This document shows positions 25,118-36,141 of a DNA stretch of 64,000 nucleotides, piece by piece (within the stretch, counting starts at the first letter, position 1; each line of letters opens with the position of its first letter). The notes below the pieces were generated by a model, which was not told where the DNA came from, searched no databases, and saw nothing but the letters and a program-made list of their open reading frames with translations. The position numbers were made by a program, and so were the translations under genes. The stretch covers positions 1-64,000 of the forward strand of contig NZ_JAAXPN010000003.1 in the NCBI RefSeq assembly GCF_012396505.1, written 5' to 3'. This stretch comes from Periweissella fabalis (GTDB lineage Bacteria; Bacillota; Bacilli; Lactobacillales; Lactobacillaceae).

Positions 25118-27277
25118 CTATTCTTTAATTTGAAATTGTTCACTAAGATCTTTTAACTCAGCTGCAATTTTTTCAAATTCAGCCACATTATTAGTGAATT
25201 CATCCATTGTTGCCAAGACTTCTTCTGCATTAGCTGAAACCTCTTGGGTTCCCGCAGCATTTTCTTCTGCTGCAGCTGCAATCGTGGCTAGACTTGTAGA
25301 TACTTGATCTTTGACCGTTGTAATTTCAGTCATCTCATTACCAAGCATGTCAATGTCAGCTAGTAAACTTTGGTTAGCTTGATAAACCTCTTTTGTTGCC
25401 GCGATAGCTTCATCTAATAATTCAGATTGCTTCGCTCCACCGGTAACCGAATTAGTTGTCGCCGTCACCATTTCACTAGAATCCAATCGAATTTCAGCAA
25501 TTAGTTTACGAATATCAAGGGTTGCCGCTTTGCTTTCTTCGGCTAACTTTCGCACTTCACTAGCTACAACTGCAAAGCCTTTGCCCGCTTCACCAGCACT
25601 AGCAGCCTCAATCGCCGCATTCAAAGCTAATAAATTAGTTTGTTTAGCAATCTGCTTAATAACATGAATAATACTATCAATATTTTGAACTTTAGCATCC
25701 ATAAGTGTCATTTTCGTCATTAAAGCTTGCATCTTCGTTAACTCAGCTTGCCAATTATCACGAACATTATTAGTTGTTACCAGATTAGTTTGATTTAATT
25801 CTGCTGCATGCGTTGAAGTTGTTGTCATAGTAGCAATGTTACTATCTAATTTATCAACCACTTTATCAAGTGTTTGAACTTGAGTCACACTATGTTCCGT
25901 TTCAGTTGCTTGGCTCATTGAGACATTTGAAATTGCCCCGATGGTACTAGTAACTTCTTCAGTTGCTGCCGTTGTTTGCTTTGCTAGCTCAAGTAGTGCT
26001 TTTGCTCCATGGGCAACTTGTTGACTATTGGCTTGCACACGCATAATTAAAATACTAATTGATGCAATCATGGCATTATAATGCTCACCTAAACGGTTAA
26101 GTTCATGTCCGTCAGCTTTAGGCATACTAACTCGTGCAACTAAATTATCCATCGTCCATGTGCGTTGGCCTACCGGTTGAATCTGTTCCAACTTACCAGC
26201 CCCAACTTGCATAAAGTAGCGCTCGTAACTAGCAATTAAGCGTTCGAGGAAATTAACAATTAGAATGGTAATTAGAATAATCAAAATTGTCATTCCAACC
26301 AAGACCACCATTGAGGTAAAGTTCATCTCTCCTAGTTCTTGATGCATTTCACTTGGGGCAACCTGCGCATAGGCCCAAGTTTGACTATCCCGTGATGATT
26401 TATCAAAATAAACTTCACTAATTCGGTGCTGACCTGGAATTTGCACGACCCCACGCAATTGCTTGCTAGCTTCGATTGCTTTAAAAATTGGTTGCGTCGA
26501 AATGTCAGCCCCTGGCTTATTTACTAAAGATCTAGTAGCCCCTTCAGCTGAGATGACTGTTCCTGTAGCCGTAGTCAAAGTAACTGCACCCGTATGGCCA
26601 ACTTTGATAGCTTTAGTAATATTACTGGTTGCATCGTTTAAGTAATCTATACTAATAACTCCAATATGCCCTTGTTGGTCTTTAATTGGTAAGGCTGCAC
26701 TAGTAACAAACTTCCCAGTGGTTATATCTTGATGGGCTGGGGCAAAGAAGACCCCTTGTTTTTTAGCTAGTGCTCCTTTAAACCAATCTTTTGTTCGTGG
26801 ATCAAAACCAACTGTGACCCCAGAGGTCGTAGCATATTGGCCATTAGGCATGCTAAAGGTAAAGCTAATATAATTAGTACCATTAGTTGTTTGAAATTGA
26901 TTCAAAAGATTTTGAATTTTAGTTAAATCATAATTGTTAGTTGTAAATTCTGGTAATTTAGCAATCTGCTTTAATTCAGCAACAGCCTTATCACGTAAAT
27001 TATTGTTAGAAGCGATCAAAACTGAAGTCGCGCTCATCTTATCGACATTTAAGCGGTTGTACATTAATTGGCGCGTAATTATATTAGCACTAACCATCAT
27101 TACAATTAATGGGACAACGACTAATAAAATCATACCGCTACCTAAGAAGATTCCACTATTACGCTTATTGCCTCTTCGCTTAATTCGTGGCCACCATACT
27201 TTTGGCTGCCATTTTGTAGGCCATAATCGTACTCTACGGTGTAATATTTGCCGGATATCTAACTTAAATTTCATCAT
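25118..27277 (-). CDS. methyl-accepting chemotaxis protein with double-Cache sensor
   Basis: The 719-residue chemoreceptor has a basic cytoplasmic start, TM1 (about 46-68), an extracellular dCache-like domain (about 75-320, with the [17 protein letters not shown] and DYLND elements of that fold) and TM2 (about 326-348). A HAMP-like linker and signalling bundle follow, with tip [20 protein letters not shown] (about 550-569). It has no C-terminal pentapeptide tether for CheR. It probably senses a small metabolite such as an amino acid. The upstream promoter is sigma-28-like (27319-27344) but with a weak -35. Confidence 0.94.
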   Translation of the reverse strand: MMKFKLDIRQILHRRVRLWPTKWQPKVWWPRIKRRGNKRNSGIFLGSGMILLVVVPLIVMMVSANIITRQLMYNRLNVDKMSATSVLIASNNNLRDKAVAELKQIAKLPEFTTNNYDLTKIQNLLNQFQTTNGTNYISFTFSMPNGQYATTSGVTVGFDPRTKDWFKGALAKKQGVFFAPAHQDITTGKFVTSAALPIKDQQGHIGVISIDYLNDATSNITKAIKVGHTGAVTLTTATGTVISAEGATRSLVNKPGADISTQPIFKAIEASKQLRGVVQIPGQHRISEVYFDKSSRDSQTWAYAQVAPSEMHQELGEMNFTSMVVLVGMTILIILITILIVNFLERLIASYERYFMQVGAGKLEQIQPVGQRTWTMDNLVARVSMPKADGHELNRLGEHYNAMIASISILIMRVQANSQQVAHGAKALLELAKQTTAATEEVTSTIGAISNVSMSQATETEHSVTQVQTLDKVVDKLDSNIATMTTTSTHAAELNQTNLVTTNNVRDNWQAELTKMQALMTKMTLMDAKVQNIDSIIHVIKQIAKQTNLLALNAAIEAASAGEAGKGFAVVASEVRKLAEESKAATLDIRKLIAEIRLDSSEMVTATTNSVTGGAKQSELLDEAIAATKEVYQANQSLLADIDMLGNEMTEITTVKDQVSTSLATIAAAAEENAAGTQEVSANAEEVLATMDEFTNNVAEFEKIAAELKDLSEQFQIKE

Positions 27278-27318
27278 GTGTACCTTTCAAATATCTAAGA
27301 TTTAACACTATCCAGGTA

Positions 27319-27344
27319 ATATCGGTACTCCCAACATATTTTCA
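27319..27344 (-). promoter_or_regulatory. probable sigma-28 promoter of chemoreceptor 25118-27277
   Basis: On the minus strand, TGAA-N14-ACCGATAT. The -10 octamer is as good as those of the flagellins; the -35 matches weakly. Confidence 0.6.
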
Positions 27345-27377
27345 ATAATATTTACAATTACTTTACAATTCTAAAAT

Positions 27378-29501
27378 TTATTCTTTGATTTTAGCAACAT
27401 CAACTGCACCATCAAGTTTGAAGAAATCAGCAGCTTGTGCTAATTCTTGGGCAACGTGCTTCAATTCGTTAACATTATTTGTAAATTCATCCATTGTTGC
27501 TAAGACTTCTTCAGCATTGGCCGAAACTTCCTCAGTTCCTGCTGAATTTTCTTCAGTAGATGCTGAGATACTTTCTAAGCTAGTAAGAACTTCATGTTGA
27601 ATAGCTTCAACTTCAGCACTAGCCGTTTCAATTAAACTAATTCCGGCCACTAATTCTTCGTTATTATCAAAGACTTCTTTAGTTGAAGTAATTGATTGCT
27701 CAATTAACCGTGATTGTTTTTCACCACCTGCCACTGAGGTCGCTGTTTGTTCAACCATAGCTTCTGACTTAACTTGAATTTTTTGAATGATTGCTGCAAT
27801 CTCTTTTGTTGCGGCCTTACTTTCTTCCGCTAACTTACGAATTTCAGCTGCAACAACTGCAAAGCCTTGACCAGCTTCACCAGCACTAGCAGCTTCAATT
27901 GAAGCATTTAGAGCTAGTAAGTTTGTTTGTTGTGAAATATCATTAATCACGCTAATAATCTGATTAATGTCTTGAACATTTTGATTCAAGTCTTCGGTAC
28001 TATTCATCAGTTGTTCCATTTTAACCAGCTCTGCTTGCCAATTTTCATTAACATGAGCAGTTAAATCCATATTTTGCTGATTTAATTCAGCTGATGTTGA
28101 TGCCTTGGTAGTCATAGCAATAACACTATCACGTACTTCCTTAATTACTTTTGAAAGATTTTGGACTTCAACGACACTGGCTTCTGTCTCACGAGCTTGA
28201 TTACCAGTAACTTCTGCTATCCCAGTAATTGTACTTGCTACTTCTTCAGTTGCAACATCAGTTTGTTTAGCTAGTTCTAATAAATCAGCACTGCCTTTTG
28301 CAACATGTTGACTACTATCTTGGACCCTACTAATTAAGGCACTCATGCCTTCAATCATCGCGTTGAATTGATGACCAACCCGATTTAACTCGTGACCTTC
28401 CTCATCGGGTTTACGTAATCGGTATACTAGCGCATTGATCATACCAGTTGCTTGTTTATTTTCTGAAAATGCTACCAAGTTTCCTTGACCAGCTTCTTCA
28501 AAATAGTACATGTAGTAGTTTAATAGGCGGCGAATAACTCGCACTGCAATCATCGTAATACTTAAAATAACAATGATAATTACTATTAAAATAATACCTG
28601 CTGTTACGAAAATACTCCGTTGTTCTTTTGCCATTTCATGTGGTGATACTTCGGCAATCGCCCAAGCAGTACTACCTGGTTTTCCTTTATCAAAGTACAA
28701 CTCGTGTCGGTTGCTACCTTGACCAACCATAATCTGACCAGTCCGTGTACTTGCCGCAGCAATCTTTTTATATAGCTCAGTATCTTTTAATTCAGTATTT
28801 GGCTGATAAACTAATTTTTTATCAATTCCTTTAGATGCTAAGACTAATCCTGTTGAGCCCATCAAGGTTGCACTTCCTGTACGACCAACTTTTAAAGCCT
28901 GAATCACATGTTCAGCCGTTTTATATGGGAAAGTTGCAACCAATACCCCTTGTTGGCCGCTCTTATTAGTTACCATAATTGAATATGATGATAACGTTAA
29001 ACCAGTAACAGGATCACTATATGCAGGAGCAGCGTATGGTTTTTCTGGTTGTGCCATTACCCCTTTGTACCATGGTCTCACTTGAGCACTATAGCCGACA
29101 GGTAACTTAGACGTAAAGTCAATTTTACCATCTGGAGTTGCAAAACCAATGTTTACAATATCAGGATCACCATCCTCTTTAATGTAGCCAATTGTTTTAT
29201 TAATACCATCCATATCAAATTTATCACCAGAAAAATCTGGTAATTTAGCAATGCGGTGTAACTCTAGGAAAGCTTTTTGTTGCATATTATCTTTAACTGC
29301 TGTTAAAACAGATGTCGCACTTTGTTCATCAACTTGTACTCGATCACTAATCAATGTATTGGAAATAGCGTATGAGCCAATTGCTGTTAAAATAACCGGT
29401 ATAATTGCGATTGCTAATAAAAAAAATCGCAAACTTGGCGCAATACTTCTACGTTTTTGGTGTTTCATTAATTCTCTCCTAATGCTTTTTATTATTTTCA
29501 T
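27378..29501 (-). CDS. methyl-accepting chemotaxis protein with double-Cache sensor, second copy
   Basis: The 707-residue receptor is parallel in design to its neighbour. TM1 lies at about 23-45, the extracellular dCache-like domain at about 50-305 (with [15 protein letters not shown] and [11 protein letters not shown]) and TM2 at about 312-335. A HAMP-like segment and the tip [20 protein letters not shown] (about 538-557) follow. The extracellular domains of the two receptors diverge much more than their signalling ends, so they should see different ligands. It is transcribed from a strong sigma-28 promoter (29508-29533). Confidence 0.94.
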   Translation of the reverse strand: MKIIKSIRRELMKHQKRRSIAPSLRFFLLAIAIIPVILTAIGSYAISNTLISDRVQVDEQSATSVLTAVKDNMQQKAFLELHRIAKLPDFSGDKFDMDGINKTIGYIKEDGDPDIVNIGFATPDGKIDFTSKLPVGYSAQVRPWYKGVMAQPEKPYAAPAYSDPVTGLTLSSYSIMVTNKSGQQGVLVATFPYKTAEHVIQALKVGRTGSATLMGSTGLVLASKGIDKKLVYQPNTELKDTELYKKIAAASTRTGQIMVGQGSNRHELYFDKGKPGSTAWAIAEVSPHEMAKEQRSIFVTAGIILIVIIIVILSITMIAVRVIRRLLNYYMYYFEEAGQGNLVAFSENKQATGMINALVYRLRKPDEEGHELNRVGHQFNAMIEGMSALISRVQDSSQHVAKGSADLLELAKQTDVATEEVASTITGIAEVTGNQARETEASVVEVQNLSKVIKEVRDSVIAMTTKASTSAELNQQNMDLTAHVNENWQAELVKMEQLMNSTEDLNQNVQDINQIISVINDISQQTNLLALNASIEAASAGEAGQGFAVVAAEIRKLAEESKAATKEIAAIIQKIQVKSEAMVEQTATSVAGGEKQSRLIEQSITSTKEVFDNNEELVAGISLIETASAEVEAIQHEVLTSLESISASTEENSAGTEEVSANAEEVLATMDEFTNNVNELKHVAQELAQAADFFKLDGAVDVAKIKE

Positions 29502-29507
29502 CTTTTA

Positions 29508-29533
29508 GTATCGGCTAAAAATATAAATTTTTA
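29508..29533 (-). promoter_or_regulatory. sigma-28 promoter of chemoreceptor 27378-29501
   Basis: On the minus strand, TAAA-N14-GCCGATAC, very close to the start codon (about 7 bases from the -10 to the ATG). The leader must be short, or the real start lies a little downstream. Confidence 0.8.
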
Positions 29534-29588
29534 ACCGATACTTTATATTCAGGTGGCTCAAAATCATAATGTTATTTGCTGAAAATTA

Positions 29589-29640
29589 ATATATGTAAAA
29601 ATCCCAGGGAAAATCAACTTCCCTGGGATTCTTACATATA
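29589..29640 (-). terminator. terminator of the flagellar/chemotaxis operon
   Basis: AATCCCAGGGA pairs with TCCCTGGGATT and is extended outward by ATGTAA/TTACAT pairs. T5 follows on the minus strand. It is the first convincing terminator after fliY. Confidence 0.8.
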
Positions 29641-29733
29641 TTGCGAATATATCGAGTTTTTAAACCATATTTTAGCTACAAATTACTGCTAAAAATAGTT
29701 ATGGCACCGTCGCTTTTAACTTTTATATCTTTA

Positions 29734-30900
29734 CTAGTTATTGATTGATTGTAAGCGTTGACTCATTGATAAAATATTAGTGATTCGAATTCCGAAGTTT
29801 TCATTAATCACTACAACTTCTCCTTGAGCAATCAATTTACCATTTAACAAAATATCTAATGGTTCGTCCGTTAGGTTATCTAATTCAACCACTGAGCCAA
29901 CGTTTAATGATAAAATATCACGAATTTTCTTTTGACTCCGTCCTAAAACAACACTTAAGTTTAAGGGAACATCCAAAATCAAATCAAGATTATCACCAGT
30001 TTTAACTGTACTATCAGCTAACGGTTGAAACTGTGGTTGACTAACTTGTGTCGTTGCTTGTTGTTGCATCGGTTGTGCAGCCGCTACTACTTGTGGTTGT
30101 TGCACTTGTGCTTGCGGTTGGTGTGGTGTCGGCTCAGCAGCTGGTGTCGGCTCAACATTTTCCATCGATACCATATTGGCCAGTGGAGATTCCTCACTAA
30201 TACCTAGCATTGATTTCTCAATTTCTTCAACTACTTCATTTGAAAAGATTTGCATGATTTCACTCTCAATCAATCCTTCAACAGTTAAGTCAAATGAAAT
30301 TCGATAAACATATTCATCAGGTTCAATCGTATCATAATCAATACTTTCAGGACTATTCCACATCCGAACATGTGGTGGGAGGATATCGACTTTACGTTCA
30401 ATCATTGTTGACATTGAAGTCGAAGCTGAACCAATCATTTGATTCATCGCTTCAGCCACGGCACTTAATTGGAGATCAGTAAATTCAGTTGAAGATGGTT
30501 TACCTTCACCACCCATCATTAAATCAGCAATAATATTGGCATCATTGACGTCAAGGACCATTAAATTTGAGCCAAGTAAACCTTCTTTAAATTCAACAAT
30601 TGTCGCAACTTTAGGAGTTTCCAATTCACCCATAATTTCACTAAAGCGACACTTCTTAACCCGTGGCGTTGTAATGTTAACCCGACGATTTAAAATTGAT
30701 GATAATATCGTTGCTGCTTGTGACATTGAAATATTACCAACTTCACCTAATAAATCAAAGCGGGTACTTTCATCAGTTGTGTCAATAATTGGTTTCGGTG
30801 CTTCAGGAATATGTGCTTCATCAACTGGTGCTGGCGTTGATTCATCAAATGAGCCATTCATCATAGCATCAATTTCGGCTTGAGATAAAGTATCAGTCAT
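29734..30900 (-). CDS. fliY: flagellar switch protein FliY (FliN plus CheC-like phosphatase)
   Basis: The 388-residue protein begins with a CheY-P-binding-like peptide (TLSQAEIDAMMNG). A CheC-type phosphatase domain follows with two catalytic Glu/Asn pairs, E53-x2-N56 and E150-x2-N153. A Pro/Gln-rich linker (about 245-300) leads to a C-terminal SpoA/FliN domain (LDVPLNLSVVLGRSQKKI onward). In firmicutes FliY forms the C-ring with FliM and FliG and removes phosphate from CheY at the switch. It overlaps fliM by eight bases and is the last gene before the terminator. Both catalytic pairs are intact. Confidence 0.95.
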   Translation of the reverse strand: MTDTLSQAEIDAMMNGSFDESTPAPVDEAHIPEAPKPIIDTTDESTRFDLLGEVGNISMSQAATILSSILNRRVNITTPRVKKCRFSEIMGELETPKVATIVEFKEGLLGSNLMVLDVNDANIIADLMMGGEGKPSSTEFTDLQLSAVAEAMNQMIGSASTSMSTMIERKVDILPPHVRMWNSPESIDYDTIEPDEYVYRISFDLTVEGLIESEIMQIFSNEVVEEIEKSMLGISEESPLANMVSMENVEPTPAAEPTPHQPQAQVQQPQVVAAAQPMQQQATTQVSQPQFQPLADSTVKTGDNLDLILDVPLNLSVVLGRSQKKIRDILSLNVGSVVELDNLTDEPLDILLNGKLIAQGEVVVINENFGIRITNILSMSQRLQSINN

Positions 30901-31903
30901 TTTGTAATGCTCCTTGTGATCTTTCTAATAATTCAATTGCATATTGGCCATGGCTACTAGTCCCTGGCTTAACCTTAAAGTATTCATGTCCTTGAACATA
31001 GGTTGTTAACGGCTCAGAGATGCGACGATTTAACTTAATAACATCGCCAACTTCCATCGCAAGAAACTCTGATAACTTAATTTCAGCCTGTCCAAGCTCA
31101 GTTTCAATCCCTAATTTAACATCATCCATTCGTGCTCGCAAATCCTCAGAAGCACGCTCATTAGCTGAGTTAGTGTTATCAAACCAATTATGGAAACTCA
31201 ATTTATCAGTAATACTTTCAAAGAAGACATATGGGATACAAATATTGATAAAGGTTTTAATTCCTAAAATATCAACTTCAATTGTTGAAAGTACTACCGG
31301 TTCATTGGGTGACATTGTTTGTAATAATTGGGGATTAGTATCCAATCCTTCTAACTTTGTATCAAGGTCAACAATTCCTGCCCAGGCTTGTTTAAAAGTC
31401 TCTGCTAAACGTTCCATAGTATCTTTTAACAATAATAACTCAATTTCTGAGAAGCGCTCTTTATCAACAAATAATGTTTTACCAGTTGAACTAATTCCTT
31501 GACCACCACATAAAAGATCGACCAATAGCATACTTAATTGGGGGTTAATTTCAATTAATTGCATCCCATTTAATGGTGCAGATTGTAAAATCCCAATTAA
31601 TGTTACTCGTGGAATTGAATGTATAAATTCATCATAACTAATTTGTTCAACAGAGGCCAACTGGAGGCGTACACTAGTCCGAAGCTGCGTCGATAGGACG
31701 TTAGTCGCAATTTTAGCAAAATCCTCAAAAATCAAATGAACAGTATTGATATATTCCTTGGAAAGCTTAGTTGGCCGTCGGAAATCATATGTTTTAATTT
31801 TGACATCATTGGTATCTTCCGCGATGCTTTCTTCAGTGATATCACCATTATTCATGGCATTTAATAACTGATCAATTTCTTGTTGTGATAATACTTGATC
31901 CAC
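30893..31903 (-). CDS. fliM: flagellar motor switch protein FliM
   Basis: The 336-residue protein has the N-terminal CheY-P-binding motif VLSQQEIDQLLNAMNNGD (4-21), a CheC-like middle domain without the phosphatase pairs and a C-terminal SpoA domain. The start is GTG 31903 immediately after AGGAGG. FliM links FliG to FliY in the C-ring and receives CheY-P. In this locus fliM and fliY follow the chemotaxis genes rather than the hook genes, an unusual order. Confidence 0.95.
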   Translation of the reverse strand: MDQVLSQQEIDQLLNAMNNGDITEESIAEDTNDVKIKTYDFRRPTKLSKEYINTVHLIFEDFAKIATNVLSTQLRTSVRLQLASVEQISYDEFIHSIPRVTLIGILQSAPLNGMQLIEINPQLSMLLVDLLCGGQGISSTGKTLFVDKERFSEIELLLLKDTMERLAETFKQAWAGIVDLDTKLEGLDTNPQLLQTMSPNEPVVLSTIEVDILGIKTFINICIPYVFFESITDKLSFHNWFDNTNSANERASEDLRARMDDVKLGIETELGQAEIKLSEFLAMEVGDVIKLNRRISEPLTTYVQGHEYFKVKPGTSSHGQYAIELLERSQGALQND

Positions 31904-31918
31904 AAGGCCTCCTCCTAA

Positions 31919-32311
31919 CTAAAAACTTAATTTAGCAACATCGATTACATTGGCAATAACATCTTCAACTGCCACAACACCGACAAAATGAGAATCGTTA
32001 TTAATACCAGACAATTGGATATCATGTTCTTCGATATCCAACACTTCCATAACTTCTTCAATCAATAATCCTTTACGATTACCCTCATGATTTAATACCA
32101 AAATATTTTTATTGGTACTTGATTCAGCAACATTAATTAAAGTAGCCAAATTGACAACGGTAATCACCGTCCCCCGGAGGTTAATTAATCCTTCAACCCA
32201 TTCAGGTGCTAAGGGAACCTGTGTAATTGCGATTGTATCGACAACTTCTTCAACCAAATCGGCTGAAATTAAGTAATGCTGTTGATTCATTTTAAATAGA
32301 ATCATTTGCAT
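31919..32311 (-). CDS. cheW: chemotaxis coupling protein CheW
   Basis: The 130-residue single CheW domain starts MQMILFKMNQQHYLISADLV. It contains the conserved WVEGLINLRGTVITVVNLAT stretch (about 39-58), which couples receptors to CheA. One of two cheW genes in the operon; it lies between cheY and fliM. Confidence 0.9.
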   Translation of the reverse strand: MQMILFKMNQQHYLISADLVEEVVDTIAITQVPLAPEWVEGLINLRGTVITVVNLATLINVAESSTNKNILVLNHEGNRKGLLIEEVMEVLDIEEHDIQLSGINNDSHFVGVVAVEDVIANVIDVAKLSF

Positions 32312-32332
32312 AGCTTATTCTCCTAGCCTAAT

Positions 32333-32695
32333 TTATGCGAGTGCCTTTTCAAGTGCTTTAATTACACGATCTGTATCGAATGGTTTTACGATAAAATCAA
32401 CCGCACCAGAACGAATGGCATCCATAACCATACCTTGTTGACCCATAGCACTACACATCACTACACGAGCGCTAGCGTCAGCTGCTTTAATCATCTTTAA
32501 AGCGTCAATTCCATCAACATCTGGCATGGTAATATCCATAGTAACTAAATCTGGTTTGGTTGCTTGATATAAATCAAAAGCTTCTTGACCATTTTGGGCT
32601 TCACCGGCTACTTCATAATCATTTGCTTCCAAAATGTTCTTTAACTTCATCCGCATAAATACCGCGTCATCTACAATCAATACTCGTTTAGCCAT
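32333..32695 (-). CDS. cheY: chemotaxis response regulator CheY
   Basis: The 120-residue stand-alone receiver domain has the acidic pair at 9-10, phosphoacceptor D54 in VTMDITMP and the conserved lysine in VKPF. CheA phosphorylates it and it then binds FliM and FliY at the motor. AAGGAG precedes the ATG. Gene order cheC-cheY supports its role. Confidence 0.96.
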   Translation of the reverse strand: MAKRVLIVDDAVFMRMKLKNILEANDYEVAGEAQNGQEAFDLYQATKPDLVTMDITMPDVDGIDALKMIKAADASARVVMCSAMGQQGMVMDAIRSGAVDFIVKPFDTDRVIKALEKALA

Positions 32696-32707
32696 TATTT
32701 TTTCTCC

Positions 32708-33295
32708 TTAAAGTCCTATTGCATCAAACATTTTTTCTAAATTCCCACTTGCTGGGATAAAAAATAATGATGCATCTAAGTTTTGCTGTGCATATTTAAA
32801 TTCATTACGAATTACTAAAATTTGTTCATCATACTGCTCTAATTCCATATACGTACTCGTTATCAAAGCACCAAAGACATCGTGCATCAATGTTGGAACA
32901 TTAGCTTGAACATTCAAGCCAACTAGATCACCAACCGCACATAAGAATGAATTAGCAATGATATTGCCTAGTTCATTTAACGCTGATTGCTGTATCTCTA
33001 AACTAACATCTCGCGAGCCTGTCATAAATTGGGCCAACAAGTCGGATGTTTCATGTGAAACAACAAAAAGAAACACCCCGGTTAGATCGCCTTCGATTTG
33101 GTTATATACCGCATCCACAACTTGATCAGCCCCAATTAAATCTGTAAATAACTTTTGATAGTCCAACAACTTAACATCAGGAATAGCCATCTCAATTCGT
33201 TTGCCAGTCAATACTGCTAAACTGGTCGCTGCATGACCACCGCCAACGTTAATAATTTCACGTAAACTATCTAAGCGCACATCATCAAATTTCAT
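32708..33295 (-). CDS. cheC: CheY-P phosphatase CheC
   Basis: The 195-residue protein has both phosphatase centres: REIINVGGGHAATSLA (E and N three apart, near 13-16) and NELGNIIANSF (near 108-112). In Bacillus-type systems CheC dephosphorylates CheY-P and is stimulated by CheD, which is encoded upstream here. Its start lies inside the end of cheA (11-base overlap), so it is translationally coupled. Confidence 0.92.
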   Translation of the reverse strand: MKFDDVRLDSLREIINVGGGHAATSLAVLTGKRIEMAIPDVKLLDYQKLFTDLIGADQVVDAVYNQIEGDLTGVFLFVVSHETSDLLAQFMTGSRDVSLEIQQSALNELGNIIANSFLCAVGDLVGLNVQANVPTLMHDVFGALITSTYMELEQYDEQILVIRNEFKYAQQNLDASLFFIPASGNLEKMFDAIGL

Positions 33296-35345
33296 TTATC
33301 AAGCCTACTTTAGTGGCATGACAAATTGCATTAACATCTAGGATTAATGCAACGGAACCATTTCCCAGAATCGTTGCGCCTTGATAACGATTAAGTTGTT
33401 GTAATAAGGTATCAATTTTCTTGATAACTATTTCTTGTTGGCCAAGTAGTTGATCAACTAATACCATAAAGTAATCTTTTTCAAGTTTTACCACAATACC
33501 ATAGCGGCGTTGTAATTCTTGAGCTGGGATATCCAAGACTTTATCAGTTCGTAAAACTGAAATTAACATCCCCTGGAACGCATAAACTTCTTGATTGCCC
33601 GTCATTGTGATTTCATCTTCAGTCACCATAACAACTCGCTCAACTACATCTAATGGGGTGGCAAATGTTTCAGTGCCAACTTTAACTAGTAATGCTTGAA
33701 TGATTGATAAAGTTAACGGCAATTTAATTGTAAAAGTTGTGCCAATATTAACCTCACTCGTCAAATCAAAAGTTCCACCAAGTTCAACAATCTTAGCCAC
33801 GACGGCATCAAGGCCAACCCCACGACCAGAAATATTAGTAACTTCTTGGCTAGTTGAGAAACCGGGGTGGAAGACAAGTTTCTTAACTTCATCTTCACTC
33901 ATTCCCTCAGTGTTAATTCCTTTACGTTCAGCACTTGCCCGAATTGCAACTGGATCAAGTCCTTTACCATCATCTTTTAAAGTGATATGAACCTTATTAC
34001 CTTCTTGCATTGCTGATAATTCAATCACCCCTTGACGTGGTTTCCCATTAGCTTCTCGCACATCTGGTAATTCAATTCCATGGTCTAGTGAGTTACGGAA
34101 TAAGTGAATCAATGGTTCGCTTAATTCAGCGACCACCGTCTTATCCAATTCAGTTTCTTCACCTTTAATGATTAATTCAATGTCTTTACCCAATTGTTGT
34201 GATAAATCACGAACCATTCGCGGAAAACGACTAAAGACGACATTTACTTGTTGCATCCGAATTTTCAAAACTAAATCTTGTAACTCTGAAGTCAAGCGTG
34301 AAACATGTTCAAGTGAATCTTTAACATCATCCATACTGTCACGCTTACTTGCATCTTCAAGTTGGTTACGATACACAACTAATTCTGACACAATATTTAA
34401 AAACAAGTCCAACCGATTTAAATCAACGCGAATTGATTGGTTATTGGCCGCTTTTTGTGGGTGATTATTTTTAGGGCTTTCAGTTTTCTTAGCTGATTGT
34501 GGTGTTACATCTGCTGTTGGTTGTGTATCGGTATTAGCTGCAACTGGTGGATTTACCGGTTTAGTTTCATCCTTAGCAGTTGCCCCATAGACATCAACTA
34601 CAATTTCATCAATCTCACTAATGTTTTCAATATTACTACGTACTTCTGCTTGTGAATTCTTGGTAACATAAATGAATTTAAAATCAGTATCAAAGTCACC
34701 AGCCTCTAATCGTTCAGTATCAGGATCGATAATAATCACATCCCCACTTTGGCCAAGTTTTTCCATTACTAGAAAAACCCGTGCTCCTTTTAGAGCTGAT
34801 TCTGCATCAATCCGAACCCCAATCTGAAAAGCATTATGGCCATCATCAATCGCTGCATTGATAACATTAATATCAGTTTCTTCTAAATCAGGGAAGCTAT
34901 TATCAAGTGTTGTCTTTGTATTATCAATATGTGTTACTTCAACTGGTGCCTCACCATTTACTTGGGCTTCAACAACCGCAATCTTCGCTAAAGGACCGCT
35001 AATTTGTTCCTCACGTAATTCATTACCTTCACGTAAATCTTCTACTAATTGTGATAATGTATCCAAACAGGCAAAGATAATTGAAATATATTCACTGGTA
35101 ACTTGTAATTTACCGGTCTTGAAAAAATCAAATAAATTCTCCATCTTATGTGTGATTTTGGTCATCACATCATAACCCATTGTGGCTGACATTCCTTTTA
35201 GCGTATGTGCTGCTCGGAAAATTTCATTAATCAAATCCATATTTTGCGGATCTGATTCTAACTGTAAAACACTATCATTTAATAACGATAGATTATCATC
35301 ACTTTCTTCAAAAAATAGGTTTAAATAAACACTATTATCATCCAT
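33285..35345 (-). CDS. cheA: chemotaxis histidine kinase CheA
   Basis: The 686-residue kinase has all five modules. P1 Hpt carries phosphoacceptor His47 in AAHTLKG. P2, the response-regulator docking part, lies at about 160-270 and is followed by a Pro/Lys-rich linker. P3 dimerisation starts near 310, and P4 ATPase has the HLFRNSLDHGIE, DDGKGLD and GRGVGLDAV boxes. P5 is a CheW-like domain to the end. The start is ATG 35345 with AAAGGAG before it; an upstream ATG at 35393 would run into cheR and lacks a ribosome binding site. Confidence 0.96.
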   Translation of the reverse strand: MDDNSVYLNLFFEESDDNLSLLNDSVLQLESDPQNMDLINEIFRAAHTLKGMSATMGYDVMTKITHKMENLFDFFKTGKLQVTSEYISIIFACLDTLSQLVEDLREGNELREEQISGPLAKIAVVEAQVNGEAPVEVTHIDNTKTTLDNSFPDLEETDINVINAAIDDGHNAFQIGVRIDAESALKGARVFLVMEKLGQSGDVIIIDPDTERLEAGDFDTDFKFIYVTKNSQAEVRSNIENISEIDEIVVDVYGATAKDETKPVNPPVAANTDTQPTADVTPQSAKKTESPKNNHPQKAANNQSIRVDLNRLDLFLNIVSELVVYRNQLEDASKRDSMDDVKDSLEHVSRLTSELQDLVLKIRMQQVNVVFSRFPRMVRDLSQQLGKDIELIIKGEETELDKTVVAELSEPLIHLFRNSLDHGIELPDVREANGKPRQGVIELSAMQEGNKVHITLKDDGKGLDPVAIRASAERKGINTEGMSEDEVKKLVFHPGFSTSQEVTNISGRGVGLDAVVAKIVELGGTFDLTSEVNIGTTFTIKLPLTLSIIQALLVKVGTETFATPLDVVERVVMVTEDEITMTGNQEVYAFQGMLISVLRTDKVLDIPAQELQRRYGIVVKLEKDYFMVLVDQLLGQQEIVIKKIDTLLQQLNRYQGATILGNGSVALILDVNAICHATKVGLINEI

Positions 35346-35361
35346 GTTGTCGACTCCTTTC

Positions 35362-36141
35362 TTAATTAACTTTTTGGTAAATAAAGTTATCAATCTTTTT
35401 TAAATTAAATTTTTCAGGGAAATTTATTGTCTCAGTTGCGCCGGTAAATAAAATACCATTTGGTGCTAACGCGTCACTAAATTTTTGATATACTTCATCG
35501 CGTGCATCTGGTTTAAAATAAATCGTGACATTACGACAAACAATAAAATGATAATTATGCTCGTAAGGATCACCTAATAAATCGTGCCGCTTAAAAGTTA
35601 CTAATTGCTGAATTTTAGGAATTATTTGGTATTTATTAGGTGCTATTAAGTCAAAATAATTCGCTAAATCAGCACTAGGTACATTACGAACTTCCACGGC
35701 TGAATATTGACCAGCTTGAGCTGTTGCCAAAACCGCTTTATCTAAATCAGTAGCAGTAATGCTTACATTCGTTAATTGATGTTTAGCTGCCATCATTGCT
35801 AGTGTATATGGCTCTGAACCAATTGAACATGCTGCACTCCAAATTCGTAATGCAGTACTGTGTTTGGCCTTATATGCTACCAAATACTTTTCAAAGACTT
35901 CAAATATTTCGGGATTGCGATAAAAATCAGTAACATTAATTGTCACATATTGAAAAAAGTTCTCACGTGCTTGAGTATTGGTTTGTAATAATTGACTATA
36001 TTGTGCAAAATTATTTAAACCTAATTTCTCAATTAAAGTCAGCAATCGTCGTTCCATCTGACGTTCTTTATAAGCAGTTAATCGTAAGCCATAAGTTGTC
36101 TCAACCCATGTACTAAATTGTTCAAAATTTTCGACCATCAT
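35362..36141 (-). CDS. cheR: chemoreceptor methyltransferase CheR
   Basis: The 259-residue enzyme transfers methyl groups from S-adenosylmethionine to receptor glutamates. It has an N-terminal helical domain with YKERQMERRLLTLIEKLG (about 20-37). The catalytic domain carries WSAACSIGSEPYTLAMM (the SAM-binding loop, about 120-136) and FIVCRNVTIYF. Its ATG overlaps the cheB stop as TAATG. None of the receptors here ends in the CheR-tethering pentapeptide, as is usual in firmicutes. Confidence 0.95.
   Translation of the reverse strand: MMVENFEQFSTWVETTYGLRLTAYKERQMERRLLTLIEKLGLNNFAQYSQLLQTNTQARENFFQYVTINVTDFYRNPEIFEVFEKYLVAYKAKHSTALRIWSAACSIGSEPYTLAMMAAKHQLTNVSITATDLDKAVLATAQAGQYSAVEVRNVPSADLANYFDLIAPNKYQIIPKIQQLVTFKRHDLLGDPYEHNYHFIVCRNVTIYFKPDARDEVYQKFSDALAPNGILFTGATETINFPEKFNLKKIDNFIYQKVN

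Noticed and set aside
31020-31502. Rightward 160-codon open frame inside fliM
   Set aside because: Antisense shadow of a clear FliM gene; composition is Ser/Ile-rich without family features.
35346-35393. cheA starting at 35393
   Set aside because: The extra 16 codons overlap cheR and the cheA Shine-Dalgarno itself; P1 domains begin near ATG 35345.
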